A stretch of DNA of 64,000 nucleotides from JBDFMH01 sp047238125. Its GTDB lineage: Bacteria; Pseudomonadota; Alphaproteobacteria; Sphingomonadales; Sphingomonadaceae. The notes under the pieces are model-generated. The model saw only the letters and a program-made list of their open reading frames with translations. It searched no databases and had not been told where the DNA came from. Position 1 is the first letter of the stretch, and every line of letters starts with the position of its first letter. Positions 1-7,626 of the stretch are shown here, in pieces. A program made the translations under genes and the position numbers. Where the stretch lies: the NCBI RefSeq assembly GCF_047238125.1, contig NZ_JBDFMH010000001.1:1488001-1552000 (forward strand), read 5' to 3'.

Positions 1-237
1 ATCGTCGGGCGGATGGAGGTGCGCGGCATCGGCATCGTCACGATGGAGACGCTGGCCGAATGCCGGGTAAGGCTGCTCGTTGCGCTGGACGAGCCGGTCG
101 ATCGGATGCCCGAAGGAAGCACGAGCCGGATCATCGCGGGGATCCCGGTACCGACCATCCGCCTTCCCTCGCTCGAGCCTTCGGCTGCCATCAAGATCGA
201 ACTCGCCTTGCGGGAGATCGGGCTGAAGGCGCCGTGA
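1..237 (+). CDS. hprK: HPr kinase/phosphorylase, C-terminal part (cut by left edge)
   Basis: Only the last 78 residues are in the window; the frame is open from base 1. The visible segment carries EVRGIGIV, matching the conserved block after the catalytic loop of HPr kinase/phosphorylase (usual form EVRGLGI). The enzyme phosphorylates and dephosphorylates HPr on a serine in the cytoplasm. Its stop overlaps the GTG start of rapZ (GTGA), and an EIIA and an HPr gene follow, which is the standard alphaproteobacterial regulatory PTS order and supports the call strongly. The P-loop region lies outside the window, so its integrity cannot be judged. Confidence 0.88.
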   Translation: MVGRMEVRGIGIVTMETLAECRVRLLVALDEPVDRMPEGSTSRIIAGIPVPTIRLPSLEPSAAIKIELALREIGLKAP

Positions 238-1178
238 CCGCGGCGGGCGACGGCGCGGAACGCCGCATCCTGATCATCACCGGCCTGTCGGGCGCGGGAA
301 AGTCCACTGCGCTGCGTACCTTCGAGGATCTCGGCTGGGAAACGGTCGACAATCTGCCGCTCTCGCTGCTCGATCGCCTGCTGGCCGCGCCCGGCGGCGA
401 ACGCGAGGATGGTGATCGGCCCCTGGCGATCGGCATCGACAGCCGCACCCGCGGTTTCGATCCGAAAGCGATCGTGCGCCGGATCGCGCGTCGGCGCGAG
501 GGCGGCGCGATCGAACTGCTGTTCCTGGATTGCGGCGGCCCCGAACTGGCGCGCCGCTTTTCGGAAACGCGGCGGCGGCATCCGCTTGCGCTGGACTGGC
601 CCGCCGCCGACGGCATCGCCCGCGAACGCGCGCTGATGGAGCCGCTGCATCGCGCCGCGGATCATCTGTTCGACACGACCGAGCAGAGCAGCAACGGCCT
701 GCAGCAGGAATTGCGCGATCGCTTCGGCGGCGCCCGCGCCGAAGCGCCGACCTTGACGGTGATGTCGTTCGGCTTCTCGCGCGGGCTGCCGCGCAACGCC
801 GATCTGGTGTTCGACATGCGCTTCCTGCGCAATCCGCACTGGGACGAAGCGCTGCGTCCCGGGACCGGGTTCGACTCCGGCGTAGCGGCCTATATCGCCG
901 CCGACCCTGCCTATGCCGAAGCGGTGGAGCGGATCGAAGCGCTGCTGCTGCTGTTGCTGCCTCGCTACGCCGCCGAAGGAAAATCCTACGTCACGGTCGC
1001 GTTCGGCTGTACCGGCGGGAGACACCGCTCGGTTCACGTCGCCGAACGGGTCGCGGCACGGTTGCGCGCCGAATTGTTTTCGCCCACGGTGGTCCATCGT
1101 GACCTACCCGCCACCCCGCCCGCCGAACCCGGCCCGCGGAGCGCGGGAAGCGAGGCAGAGTTTCAGGTGGATCGATGA
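234..1178 (+). CDS. rapZ: RapZ-family nucleotide-binding protein
   Basis: This 314-residue P-loop protein of the RapZ/YvcJ family starts at GTG 234, overlapping the hprK stop; upstream in-frame ATGs would lie inside hprK. Walker A is GLSGAGKST at residues 17-25, followed by the family motif VDNLP. The C-terminal domain has the hallmark FGCTGGRHRSVH block (about residues 257-268). In enterobacteria RapZ binds small RNAs and controls glucosamine-6-phosphate synthase; in alphaproteobacteria it sits with PTS genes and its target is less clear. The last codons overlap the EIIA start by 4 bases (ATGA), so the genes are translationally coupled. The family is certain; the partner here is unknown. Confidence 0.93.
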   Translation: MTAAGDGAERRILIITGLSGAGKSTALRTFEDLGWETVDNLPLSLLDRLLAAPGGEREDGDRPLAIGIDSRTRGFDPKAIVRRIARRREGGAIELLFLDCGGPELARRFSETRRRHPLALDWPAADGIARERALMEPLHRAADHLFDTTEQSSNGLQQELRDRFGGARAEAPTLTVMSFGFSRGLPRNADLVFDMRFLRNPHWDEALRPGTGFDSGVAAYIAADPAYAEAVERIEALLLLLLPRYAAEGKSYVTVAFGCTGGRHRSVHVAERVAARLRAELFSPTVVHRDLPATPPAEPGPRSAGSEAEFQVDR

Positions 1179-1582
1179 TCGGACTGGTGTTGGTGACGCA
1201 TGGCCGCCTCGCGGCGGAATTCGTGACCGCGATGGAGCATGTAGTTGGCCCGCAGGATGCGGTGGCGGCGATCTGCATCGGCCCGGACGACGACATGGAG
1301 GCGCGCCGCGCCGACATCGCGACCGCGATTGCGGAAGTCGATCGTGGCGCGGGCGTGATCCTGCTGACCGATCTGTTCGGCGGCACGCCGTCCAACCTGG
1401 CCATTTCGCTGATGGAACCCGGGCGGTTCGAGGTGATCGCCGGGGTCAACCTGCCGATGCTGATCCGGCTTGAAGGGGCACGCAAGATGATGAAGGTGCA
1501 GGCAGCCGTCGCCGCTGCGCGCGATGCCGGCCGCAAATATATCTCGGTCGCCTCCGAAGTGCTGGGCGAGGCCGCGGCGTGA
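1175..1582 (+). CDS. PTS system EIIA component, mannose/fructose family
   Basis: This 135-residue cytosolic EIIA domain of the Man family would receive phosphate from HPr. The phosphorylatable residue is His9 in the N-terminal VTHGRLA motif, and the TDLFGGTPSN loop typical of this fold lies near residues 69-78. It overlaps rapZ by 4 bases at its start and the next gene (HPr) by 4 bases at its end. No EIIB or EIIC permease gene is nearby, so the protein probably works as a regulatory output of an incomplete phosphorelay rather than in sugar transport; that role is inferred from gene content. Confidence 0.9.
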   Translation: MIGLVLVTHGRLAAEFVTAMEHVVGPQDAVAAICIGPDDDMEARRADIATAIAEVDRGAGVILLTDLFGGTPSNLAISLMEPGRFEVIAGVNLPMLIRLEGARKMMKVQAAVAAARDAGRKYISVASEVLGEAAA

Positions 1583-1854
1583 GCGCACTCGAGCGCACCG
1601 TCCTCATCACCAACAAGCGTGGCCTCCACGCCCGGGCAAGCGCCAAGTTCGTGACGCTCGCCGCCGCCCAGCCGGCCCAGATCGAGGTCGAGAAGGGCGG
1701 CGCCGGCGCGGTATCCGGCACCTCGATCATGGGGCTGATGATGCTGGGCGCCGCCAAGGGCGACAGCGTGACCATCCGCTGTTCGGGTGACGGCGCGGAC
1801 AAGGCGCTGGCGCTGCTCTGCGAGCTGGTCGAGGATCGCTTCGGGGAGGAGTGA
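1579..1854 (+). CDS. ptsH: HPr phosphocarrier protein
   Basis: This 91-residue HPr starts at GTG 1579, overlapping the EIIA stop. The PEP-dependent phosphorylation site is His17 in KRGLHARAS, and the HPr-kinase site is probably Ser49 in TSIMGLMML; both classical sites are intact, in keeping with hprK at the head of the cluster. HPr carries phosphate from enzyme I to EIIA in the cytoplasm. No enzyme I gene is visible here. The stop overlaps the region of the next gene by a few bases if that gene's upstream start is used. Confidence 0.93.
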   Translation: MSALERTVLITNKRGLHARASAKFVTLAAAQPAQIEVEKGGAGAVSGTSIMGLMMLGAAKGDSVTIRCSGDGADKALALLCELVEDRFGEE

Positions 1855-1886
1855 TCCCCGCGATCGCCCCCTGCCCGCCGCCCGCC

Positions 1887-2687
1887 ATGCCCCGCACCAT
1901 AACCGCCTTTTCCAATCCGCTGATCAAGCGGGTCCGATCGCTGCGCGAGAAGAAGGGCCGCCGCCTGGAACGCCAGTTCCTGGCCGAAGGCCTGCGCATC
2001 CTGACCGAGGCGCGCGAGGCCGGGCGCGTGCCGCGCCTGATCTTCTACGCCGCCGACAGCGCCCGCCATCCGCTGGTGCTGGCGCTGGTCCACGCAGTCG
2101 AAGCTGCCGGCGGCGAGGCGATCGAGACCGACCGTGACATATTGAGCAAGCTCAGCGGCAAGGATAATCCGCAGGCCGTGGTCGGCGTGTTCGACGAATG
2201 GGGTACCGGCCTTTCTACCATCGACCGCGCGACCGCGCCGATCTGGCTGGTGGCGCAGGCGCTGCGCGATCCCGGCAATCTCGGCACGATCCTGCGCACC
2301 GGCGATGCAGTCGGGGCCGGCGGGCTGATCCTGCTCGACGACTGCGCCGATCCCTTCTCGGTGGAGGCGGTGCGCGCCAGCATGGGGGCAAGCTTCACCC
2401 AGGCGATCGCGCAGGCGCGCTGGCCGGAGTTCATCGCATGGCTGCGCGCCGGACCCGGGCAGCTTGTCGGCACCAGCCTCAACGTATCGGTCGATTATCG
2501 CACGGCGCCTTATGCCGCGCCTTGCTTCATCCTGATCGGCAACGAGGCGCAAGGGCTGCCGGCCGACTATGAAGCGGCGTGCGATCTAAGAGTCAAAATC
2601 CCGATGCTGGGCAAGGCCGACAGCCTGAACGCCGCAGTTGCCTGCGCGGTGGTGGCGTATGAAGCGCTACACCGGTTGCGAGGCTGA
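1887..2687 (+). CDS. TrmH/SpoU-family RNA 2'-O-methyltransferase
   Basis: A 266-residue SPOUT-class enzyme that probably methylates a ribose 2'-OH in tRNA or rRNA with S-adenosylmethionine. The N-terminal part (NPLIKRVRSLREKKGR and FLAEG) is the substrate-binding domain of the TrmH/RlmB-like type. The three SpoU motifs are present: DPGNLGTILRTGDA, LIGNEAQGLP, and a C-terminal MLGKADSLNAAVA block forming the knotted cofactor site. I chose ATG 1887 because MPRTITAFSNPL is the usual family start; an in-frame ATG at 1851 overlaps ptsH. The RNA target cannot be named from sequence. Confidence 0.88.
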   Translation: MPRTITAFSNPLIKRVRSLREKKGRRLERQFLAEGLRILTEAREAGRVPRLIFYAADSARHPLVLALVHAVEAAGGEAIETDRDILSKLSGKDNPQAVVGVFDEWGTGLSTIDRATAPIWLVAQALRDPGNLGTILRTGDAVGAGGLILLDDCADPFSVEAVRASMGASFTQAIAQARWPEFIAWLRAGPGQLVGTSLNVSVDYRTAPYAAPCFILIGNEAQGLPADYEAACDLRVKIPMLGKADSLNAAVACAVVAYEALHRLRG

Positions 2688-2689
2688 CG

Positions 2690-2911
2690 ATGGCAGCAGC
2701 GGGCGAGGCGTTCGATGCCCAGGGCACGCTGGTGCGCGACGGTGGCGGCTTCGCGCTGCGCATGGGCGGCGGCGCGCTGGTGCGGCTTGTGCTGTCGCGG
2801 ACACCAGTCGATCTGGTCGAAAAGCAGGTCCGCGTGATCGGCAGCGTCGACGGCGATGGCGCGATCGATGTCGACGGGATCGCGCCGGCCGGTTCTACTT
2901 CAACGTCTTGA
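2690..2911 (+). CDS. Small DUF5818-like protein
   Basis: A 73-residue protein starting 2 bases after the methyltransferase stop, so it is probably cotranscribed. The pattern (FDAQGTLVRDGGGFALR, then VDLVEKQVRVIG) resembles the small uncharacterised DUF5818 proteins of sphingomonads, which look like a beta-rich single domain. No signal peptide or membrane segment is seen. The last 17 bases overlap the 3' end of the convergent cytochrome c gene. The family assignment is from memory of the pattern; the function is unknown. Confidence 0.6.
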   Translation: MAAAGEAFDAQGTLVRDGGGFALRMGGGALVRLVLSRTPVDLVEKQVRVIGSVDGDGAIDVDGIAPAGSTSTS

Positions 2912-3254
2912 GATAGGCGATCAGGTCGGCGCGCTTCTTGGCGTCGGTCACACCCGGATAGGCCATTTTGTTGCCGGGAACCACCGTCTTCGGCGCGGCC
3001 ACGAACGCATCCAGCGCGGCGGGCGTCCATACGCCGCCCTTGGCTTTCAACGCAGGCGAATAGGCGAATTTCGGATCCGATCCCACCTTGCGGCCGACCA
3101 CGCCGAAAAGGCTTGGCCCGAGCTTGGCCTTGCCCGGCTCGACCGCGTGGCAGATCGAGCAGGGCACGAACGCCGCCTTGCCGGCGGCGGCATCCTGCGC
3201 CTGGGCCGGAGCCGCGAACGCCAACAGGGTAAGCCCGGACAGGATGAATCGCAT
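2895..3254 (-). CDS. Class I cytochrome c, periplasmic
   Basis: A 119-residue precursor. MRFILSGLTLLAFAAPAQAQ is a clear Sec signal peptide with cleavage near residue 20. Haem is bound covalently at CSICH (residues 32-36), and Met97 in NKMAYPG is the probable sixth iron ligand, as in cytochrome c2/c550 proteins. The length of about 100 mature residues fits the family, which shuttles electrons in the periplasm. I chose ATG 3254 because it places the signal peptide at the N-terminus; an upstream in-frame start adds 19 unrelated residues. The partner oxidase or reductase is not in the window. Confidence 0.92.
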   Translation of the reverse strand: MRFILSGLTLLAFAAPAQAQDAAAGKAAFVPCSICHAVEPGKAKLGPSLFGVVGRKVGSDPKFAYSPALKAKGGVWTPAALDAFVAAPKTVVPGNKMAYPGVTDAKKRADLIAYLKTLK

Positions 3255-3360
3255 GAAGCCGCTCCGTAACTGTGCCGGCGCAGCGCTAGGCGGGGAAACC
3301 GCGGCCGACAAGTCCGCGCAATGCGGTTGCCGGGTTGAACCGCGGCTTAACCCAGCCGGA

Positions 3361-4710
3361 TCAGCGCGATGCCAGCCGCACGGGGCGCGTCGCAGGGCGG
3401 GCCGGCTTCGCGGAGGCGAAGCGCATCGGCGCGTCGCCTGCCACCCCGCGCACGAAACAATCGCCGCCGGCGGAGCGCAGCCGCTGGCACAGCTGCACCG
3501 CCTCGTCGCGGGTGGCGAAGCCGGCCAGCGACAGCCGGTGATAGGTGCCGGTCGCCAGCTTGATGGTGGTATGCGACGGCGTCAGCCCCGCGAACCGCGC
3601 GAACCGGTGCTGGGACTTGCCCCACGCCGCCTCGGCCAGCGTGGCCGAGGAGAAGGCGCCGACCTGCACCGCGAAGCTGCCGCGCGCCTGCTGGCGGAAG
3701 GAAACCTGTCGCGGCTGCTGCTCGATGATGCGGCGGTAGACGGCGGGCACCGCGGCGACCTTGACCGGGCCGGCGGCGGCGCGAATCAACGGCGCAGCGC
3801 TCGGCTGCGCATAAGGCAGCGGCAGCGCTTCGGCAGCCGGCTCGGCGGCGACCGGCCCGGCGTCAGCGAAAACAGCCGGTGCTTCGATTCCGGCCGTCGG
3901 CTCGGCCGGGGCGGCTGGCACGGGTTCGGCTGCGGCGACCGCGACGGGCTCGGCCGTGACCGGTGCCAACGCCAGGCGCTCGGGCCGTCCGGTATCGGCG
4001 GCTGGCGTCACGCCCAGCAGCGTCGCCACCTGATCCCAATTGTCACGCGGCTGCGCGAACTGCGCCCACTGCATGATCCGGTTGGTCACTTCGAGCGGGC
4101 TGACGTCATAGCTGGCCATCAGCTGCGCCTCGCGCCAGCGACCGGCCAGTGCGTAGGACAGCGCCAGATTCTGGCGGGCCTTGGCGTCGGCGTCGGGCGC
4201 GCGCACCGCGGCTTCGAGGATCTCGATCGCGCGGGTGGGTTCACCGGCCAGCGCCAGGCCCAGCCCACGGTCCGTCTCTCCCACCACGCCGCGCGCGGCA
4301 TCCAGCCCGCCGATTGCGTCGCGCTTGCGGCCAAGCGCGATCTGGGCGAGCGCACGGCTCAGCATCGCACGCGGTTCGGATGGCGAAAGTTCGAGCACTT
4401 CGCCGAAGCTGGTCTCTGCGGATTGGAAACGGCCGGCGGCGAGATAGGCCTGGCCCAGCACGATCCGCGGTTCGATGCCGCGCGGCTCCAGCGCGACGGC
4501 CTGCTCGGCAAACGCGACGGCCTCGTTCCCGCGCTTCGCAGCGATCGCGGACTTCGCCTTTGCGGTCAGCCGATCGACTTGGGCGTCGAGCTTGGGCGCG
4601 GACGACGACAGCCCGAGCGGGCGCGCCTGCCCGGCTGGCTTGCACCCGACTGTTACGGTGCCCAGCACCAGCGCGGAAGCGGCGAATTTCAGGACGATCT
4701 GCTTTTTCAT
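3361..4710 (-). CDS. TPR protein with C-terminal SPOR domain, probable lipoprotein or exported
   Basis: A 449-residue envelope protein. The N-terminus has a positive start and a hydrophobic stretch ending at Cys23 (TVTVGC), possibly an imperfect lipobox. Residues about 45-230 form tetratricopeptide-like repeats (AVAFAEQAVALEPRG, AETSFGEVLELSPSEP). A long Ala/Pro/Glu-rich linker follows, then a SPOR domain from about 343 to 425 (FAVQVGAF, then YHRLSLAGFATRDEA). SPOR domains bind denuded septal peptidoglycan. It is the last gene of a three-gene leftward set with parA and a small protein, 19 bases downstream. A role in division or envelope assembly is inferred. Confidence 0.85.
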   Translation of the reverse strand: MKKQIVLKFAASALVLGTVTVGCKPAGQARPLGLSSSAPKLDAQVDRLTAKAKSAIAAKRGNEAVAFAEQAVALEPRGIEPRIVLGQAYLAAGRFQSAETSFGEVLELSPSEPRAMLSRALAQIALGRKRDAIGGLDAARGVVGETDRGLGLALAGEPTRAIEILEAAVRAPDADAKARQNLALSYALAGRWREAQLMASYDVSPLEVTNRIMQWAQFAQPRDNWDQVATLLGVTPAADTGRPERLALAPVTAEPVAVAAAEPVPAAPAEPTAGIEAPAVFADAGPVAAEPAAEALPLPYAQPSAAPLIRAAAGPVKVAAVPAVYRRIIEQQPRQVSFRQQARGSFAVQVGAFSSATLAEAAWGKSQHRFARFAGLTPSHTTIKLATGTYHRLSLAGFATRDEAVQLCQRLRSAGGDCFVRGVAGDAPMRFASAKPARPATRPVRLASR

Positions 4711-4729
4711 GGCGTATTCCTGTCGATGG

Positions 4730-5248
4730 CTAGCGCTGCGCGGCCTTGGCCGGCAGCTTGCCCGCGATCGCAGTCAGTTCGGGCATGGTGGCGAGAAAGG
4801 CGTCGAGCGCTTCGGTCACGATCATCTGCGCGGAGCGGTGATCGACCGCGCAGGCGAGCCGAAGCTTCAAATGGCGTTCGGGGTCGAGCCGCAGCGTGAA
4901 GGCGGAACGCGCCTTGGCACCGCGGACCCGCGATACCGGCACCACGGCCTCGGCGGTCAGCGGCGGGGTGATCGGTGCAGGCGGCACGGTGACGGCCGCC
5001 GGTTCCACGGTCGCGACCGGCGCTGCGATCTCGCGCGCCAATTCCTCCTGCTGGCGCACGACCGCGGGCGGCGCCTGCGGCGGGATCACCGGATTGGCGG
5101 ACGCCGCCACCGAATGGCCCATGTCGTTCCAGCCAAGATCCTCGAGCGGAGCGTGCGGGTTGAACACCTGCGGGCGCATCGCCGGCTTGGCCTGGCCCTT
5201 GCGAGCGAGCAGCCCGGATGAGAGCGACGCAAAGGATTTGCTGTCCAT
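4730..5248 (-). CDS. Small protein with C-terminal RHH-like segment, ParA partner candidate
   Basis: A 172-residue protein starting at ATG 5248 (MDSKSFASL), 11 bases after parA and 19 bases before the TPR-SPOR gene. The N-terminal two thirds are Ala/Pro-rich and look disordered. The C-terminal 55 residues (FTLRLDPERHLKLRLACAV, then MIVTEALDAFL) have the strand-helix-helix spacing of a ribbon-helix-helix domain, the fold used by many ParB-like partners of ParA ATPases. I do not recognise a named family. A partner or adaptor role for ParA is inferred from synteny and this C-terminal pattern only. Confidence 0.7.
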   Translation of the reverse strand: MDSKSFASLSSGLLARKGQAKPAMRPQVFNPHAPLEDLGWNDMGHSVAASANPVIPPQAPPAVVRQQEELAREIAAPVATVEPAAVTVPPAPITPPLTAEAVVPVSRVRGAKARSAFTLRLDPERHLKLRLACAVDHRSAQMIVTEALDAFLATMPELTAIAGKLPAKAAQR

Positions 5249-5259
5249 GGCCGCGCCTC

Positions 5260-5979
5260 TCACTGGTTCACCACGCGGCGGCCGAAGCCGCCAGCCGGTC
5301 GCGCCTGCGCGCCGAGCGCCGGGGTCGATCCCGGGGCCGCAAACACGGTGCGGCGGAAATTCTTCTCGAGCCGATCGGAGATGTAGGACCACAGCCCGAT
5401 CACCTCCTGCGAGGAACGGCTCTTCTCGTCGACTTCCATCACCGTGCGGCCGTCGATCATCGAGGCGGCGAAATCGGTGCGGTGATGCAGCGTGACCGGG
5501 GCCACGGTGCCGTGCTGCGATAGTGCGATCGCGGCTTCGAAGGTGATCTTCGCCTTGGGGGTGGCGGCGTTGACGACGAACAGCAGCGGCTTGCCCGCGC
5601 GCTCGCACAGATCGACGGTGGCTCCCACGGCGCGCAGGTCGTGCGGGCTCGGGCGGGTCGGGATCACGATCAGCTCGGCCACCTGGATCACGCTCTGGAT
5701 CGCCATGGTGATGGCCGGCGGCGTATCGATCACCGCCAGGCGGAAGCCCTGCTGGCGCAGCATCTCAAGATCGGCGGCCAGCCGCGCGACGGTGGTCTGC
5801 GCAAAGGCCGGCATCTCGGCCTGGCGTTCGTTCCACCAGTCGGCCAGCGACCCCTGCGGATCGATGTCGATCAGGACCACGGGGCCCGCGCCGGCGCGTT
5901 GCGCCTGCACCGCGAGATGCCCGGACAAGGTGGTCTTGCCCGATCCGCCTTTCTGTGATGCCAGTGCCAGTACCCGCAT
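5260..5979 (-). CDS. ParA/MinD-type ATPase
   Basis: A 239-residue deviant Walker A ATPase: KGGSGKTT at residues 10-17, switch I DIDPQGSLADWW and Walker B LAVIDTPP. Such ATPases position cargo (chromosome loci, protein clusters or envelope machines) by dynamic dimerisation on DNA or membrane. I chose ATG 5979 because MRVLALASQKGG is the canonical start; an in-frame ATG at 6021 would add 14 residues. Its companion genes encode a small RHH-like protein and a TPR-SPOR protein rather than parB, so it is an orphan ParA in an envelope-related module, not the chromosome-partition ParA. Confidence 0.85.
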   Translation of the reverse strand: MRVLALASQKGGSGKTTLSGHLAVQAQRAGAGPVVLIDIDPQGSLADWWNERQAEMPAFAQTTVARLAADLEMLRQQGFRLAVIDTPPAITMAIQSVIQVAELIVIPTRPSPHDLRAVGATVDLCERAGKPLLFVVNAATPKAKITFEAAIALSQHGTVAPVTLHHRTDFAASMIDGRTVMEVDEKSRSSQEVIGLWSYISDRLEKNFRRTVFAAPGSTPALGAQARPAGGFGRRVVNQ

Positions 5980-6029
5980 GGTGCCCCTCGAGGATCGCAA
6001 TCGTCGCGAGCTGACTGCCATGTCTCCAC

Positions 6030-6163
6030 CTAAGGATTGGTTAATGCACGCCGGCCCTCGCGCGCGTTCGGGAAGGTGCGGGATGACGAGCAAGGCTCCG
6101 CAACTTGCGCGAACCCACGCTTTTCTTTGTCAACATCCCCTTAACCACCCTAGTCTAGGGATG
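6030..6163. promoter_or_regulatory. Divergent promoter region with CtrA-like site and palindrome
   Basis: The 215-base interval between parA and the SEL1-SPOR gene holds two notable sites. On the minus strand TTAA-N7-TTAG lies at 6030-6044, one base off the CtrA consensus TTAA-N7-TTAA, about 50 bases before parA. A perfect 13-base palindrome, CCCTAG-T-CTAGGG, lies at 6148-6160 and is nested in CATCCC/GGGATG arms (6134-6163), about 35 bases before the SEL1-SPOR start. Regulator identity is inference. Confidence 0.4.
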
Positions 6164-6194
6164 CTCCGGTAATTTCCTCGAAAGGGTTGAGGCG

Positions 6195-7217
6195 ATGAAG
6201 ATTGCGGCCGCAGTTCTGCTTGGTGTTGCTTCGCTGATGGCAAGCTCGCCTGCGCTGGCGAGCGTCAAGGACGGAGTCGATCTATGGCAGGCGGGCGATT
6301 ACACGCGCGCCGTCGCCGAGTGGAAGGCCCCTGCAACCGCCGGCGACGCCGATGCCCAGTTCAATCTCGCGCAGGCCTATAAGCTGGGTCGCGGCGTGCC
6401 GACCGATCTGCGCGCCGCCGAAGGCTGGTACAAGAAGGCGGCCGCGCAGGGCCACGAACAGGCGCAGGCCACGCTCGGCCTGATCATGTTCCAGAATGGC
6501 GATCGCGCCGGCGCCCTGCCCTGGCTGAAGCAGGCGGCCGAACGCGGCGAGCCACGCGCGCAATATGTCTATGGCACCGCACTGTTCAACGGCGACCTGG
6601 TCGCACGCGATTGGCCCCGCGCCTATGCGATGATGACGCGCGCCGCTGCCTCCGGCCTGCCCCAGGCCACTGCCAGTCTGCAGCAGATGGATCAGTTCGT
6701 GCCGACGCCCGAACGGCAGAAGGGCATCGAGATTGCCAAGACGATCACCCGCCAGAATCCCGCGCCGGCCGGCGTGACCGCACCCGCCGAGCGGCCGGTG
6801 CGCGTCGCAGGCGTCGCCGTCAAGGCTGCCAACGAGTTGAAGCCCGCCCCCGTGCGTGCCGCCCGGACGAAGCCGGCCCCGGTCGAACCCAAGCCCGTCC
6901 CCGCCCCCGTTTCCGCCAGGCCGAAGCCGGAACCGGCCGCCGCACCGGTGGCGATGTCTGCCCGGCCGGTCGCAGTCACGCCCAAGGGCAAGTGGCGCGT
7001 ACAGCTCGGTGCGTTCGGTGCGCAATCGGGTGCGCAGGCAGCCTGGACCGGGCTCGCCGCGAAGGCGCCCGCGCTGCGCGGTCTGCAGCCGCAATATGTG
7101 AAGGCCGGGACTGTCACCCGCCTGCAGGCCGCCGGCCTGGCCGATCGTGCCGCTGCCGATCGGGCCTGCAGCGCAGCGAAGGCGGCGGGCAGCGCCTGCT
7201 TTACCGTCGCGCCCTAA
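6195..7217 (+). CDS. SEL1-repeat protein with C-terminal SPOR domain, exported
   Basis: A 340-residue exported protein. A Sec signal peptide (ending near ALA at residue 22) is followed by SEL1-like repeats from about 35 to 170 (AQFNLAQAYKLGRGV, then AAEGWYKKAAAQG), a Pro/Ala/Lys-rich linker, and a SPOR domain from about 262 to 338 (WRVQLGAFGAQSGA). SEL1 repeats bind proteins; SPOR domains bind septal glycan. The GAGG-like ribosome site sits just before ATG 6195. It is divergent from the parA/TPR-SPOR set, which has the same repeat-plus-SPOR design, suggesting a shared envelope or division role. Confidence 0.87.
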   Translation: MKIAAAVLLGVASLMASSPALASVKDGVDLWQAGDYTRAVAEWKAPATAGDADAQFNLAQAYKLGRGVPTDLRAAEGWYKKAAAQGHEQAQATLGLIMFQNGDRAGALPWLKQAAERGEPRAQYVYGTALFNGDLVARDWPRAYAMMTRAAASGLPQATASLQQMDQFVPTPERQKGIEIAKTITRQNPAPAGVTAPAERPVRVAGVAVKAANELKPAPVRAARTKPAPVEPKPVPAPVSARPKPEPAAAPVAMSARPVAVTPKGKWRVQLGAFGAQSGAQAAWTGLAAKAPALRGLQPQYVKAGTVTRLQAAGLADRAAADRACSAAKAAGSACFTVAP

Positions 7218-7290
7218 TCTCCGCGGTAACGAATTGTTCGCGCCCGCCGGCATAAGCTGGCGGGACACGAACGATCAGGGGTCGCAGCCG

Positions 7291-7608
7291 ATGGGTTCCC
7301 GTCACCGTATCAAGCCAGAACCGGCGATGGCATCGCCCTGGCGCCGCCGCCCGCTCTGCACGCTGGTGGGTGACAGCGCCGATCCCGGTGCGCTGCGCGA
7401 GATATCCGGCATCGGCGCGTTCCTGGAAACCAGCGCCCGCCCCCCGCTCGGCACCCGGGTCGAGCTGCGCCATCCCGAAGCCGGTGCGATCAGCGCCGCG
7501 GTTTCGGCCACATCTGCGGATGGTGTGCGGCTGTCGTTCGATCCCGGCATCGCCGCGATGGCGTTCGCGCTGACCGCGATTGCCTGCGACATGAGCCTGC
7601 CGAACTGA
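7291..7608 (+). CDS. PilZ-like domain protein
   Basis: A 105-residue protein with one PilZ-like beta-barrel pattern: an arginine cluster (WRRRP) near residues 17-21, then EISGIGAFLET and PLGTRVELRHPEAG, ending GVRLSF. Bona fide c-di-GMP binders carry RxxxR and [D/N]xSxxG; here the second motif reads EISGIG, so ligand binding may be weak or lost. It follows the SEL1-SPOR gene by 73 bases. ATG 7291 was chosen because the residues before it do not fit the domain. Function uncertain. Confidence 0.6.
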   Translation: MGSRHRIKPEPAMASPWRRRPLCTLVGDSADPGALREISGIGAFLETSARPPLGTRVELRHPEAGAISAAVSATSADGVRLSFDPGIAAMAFALTAIACDMSLPN

Positions 7609-7626
7609 ACCTTCGCTCGGGGCCGA

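Noticed and set aside
60..233. Upstream ATG start for rapZ
   Set aside because: It would extend into hprK by 58 residues that do not resemble RapZ; GTG 234 fits the GTGA overlap and the family N-terminus.
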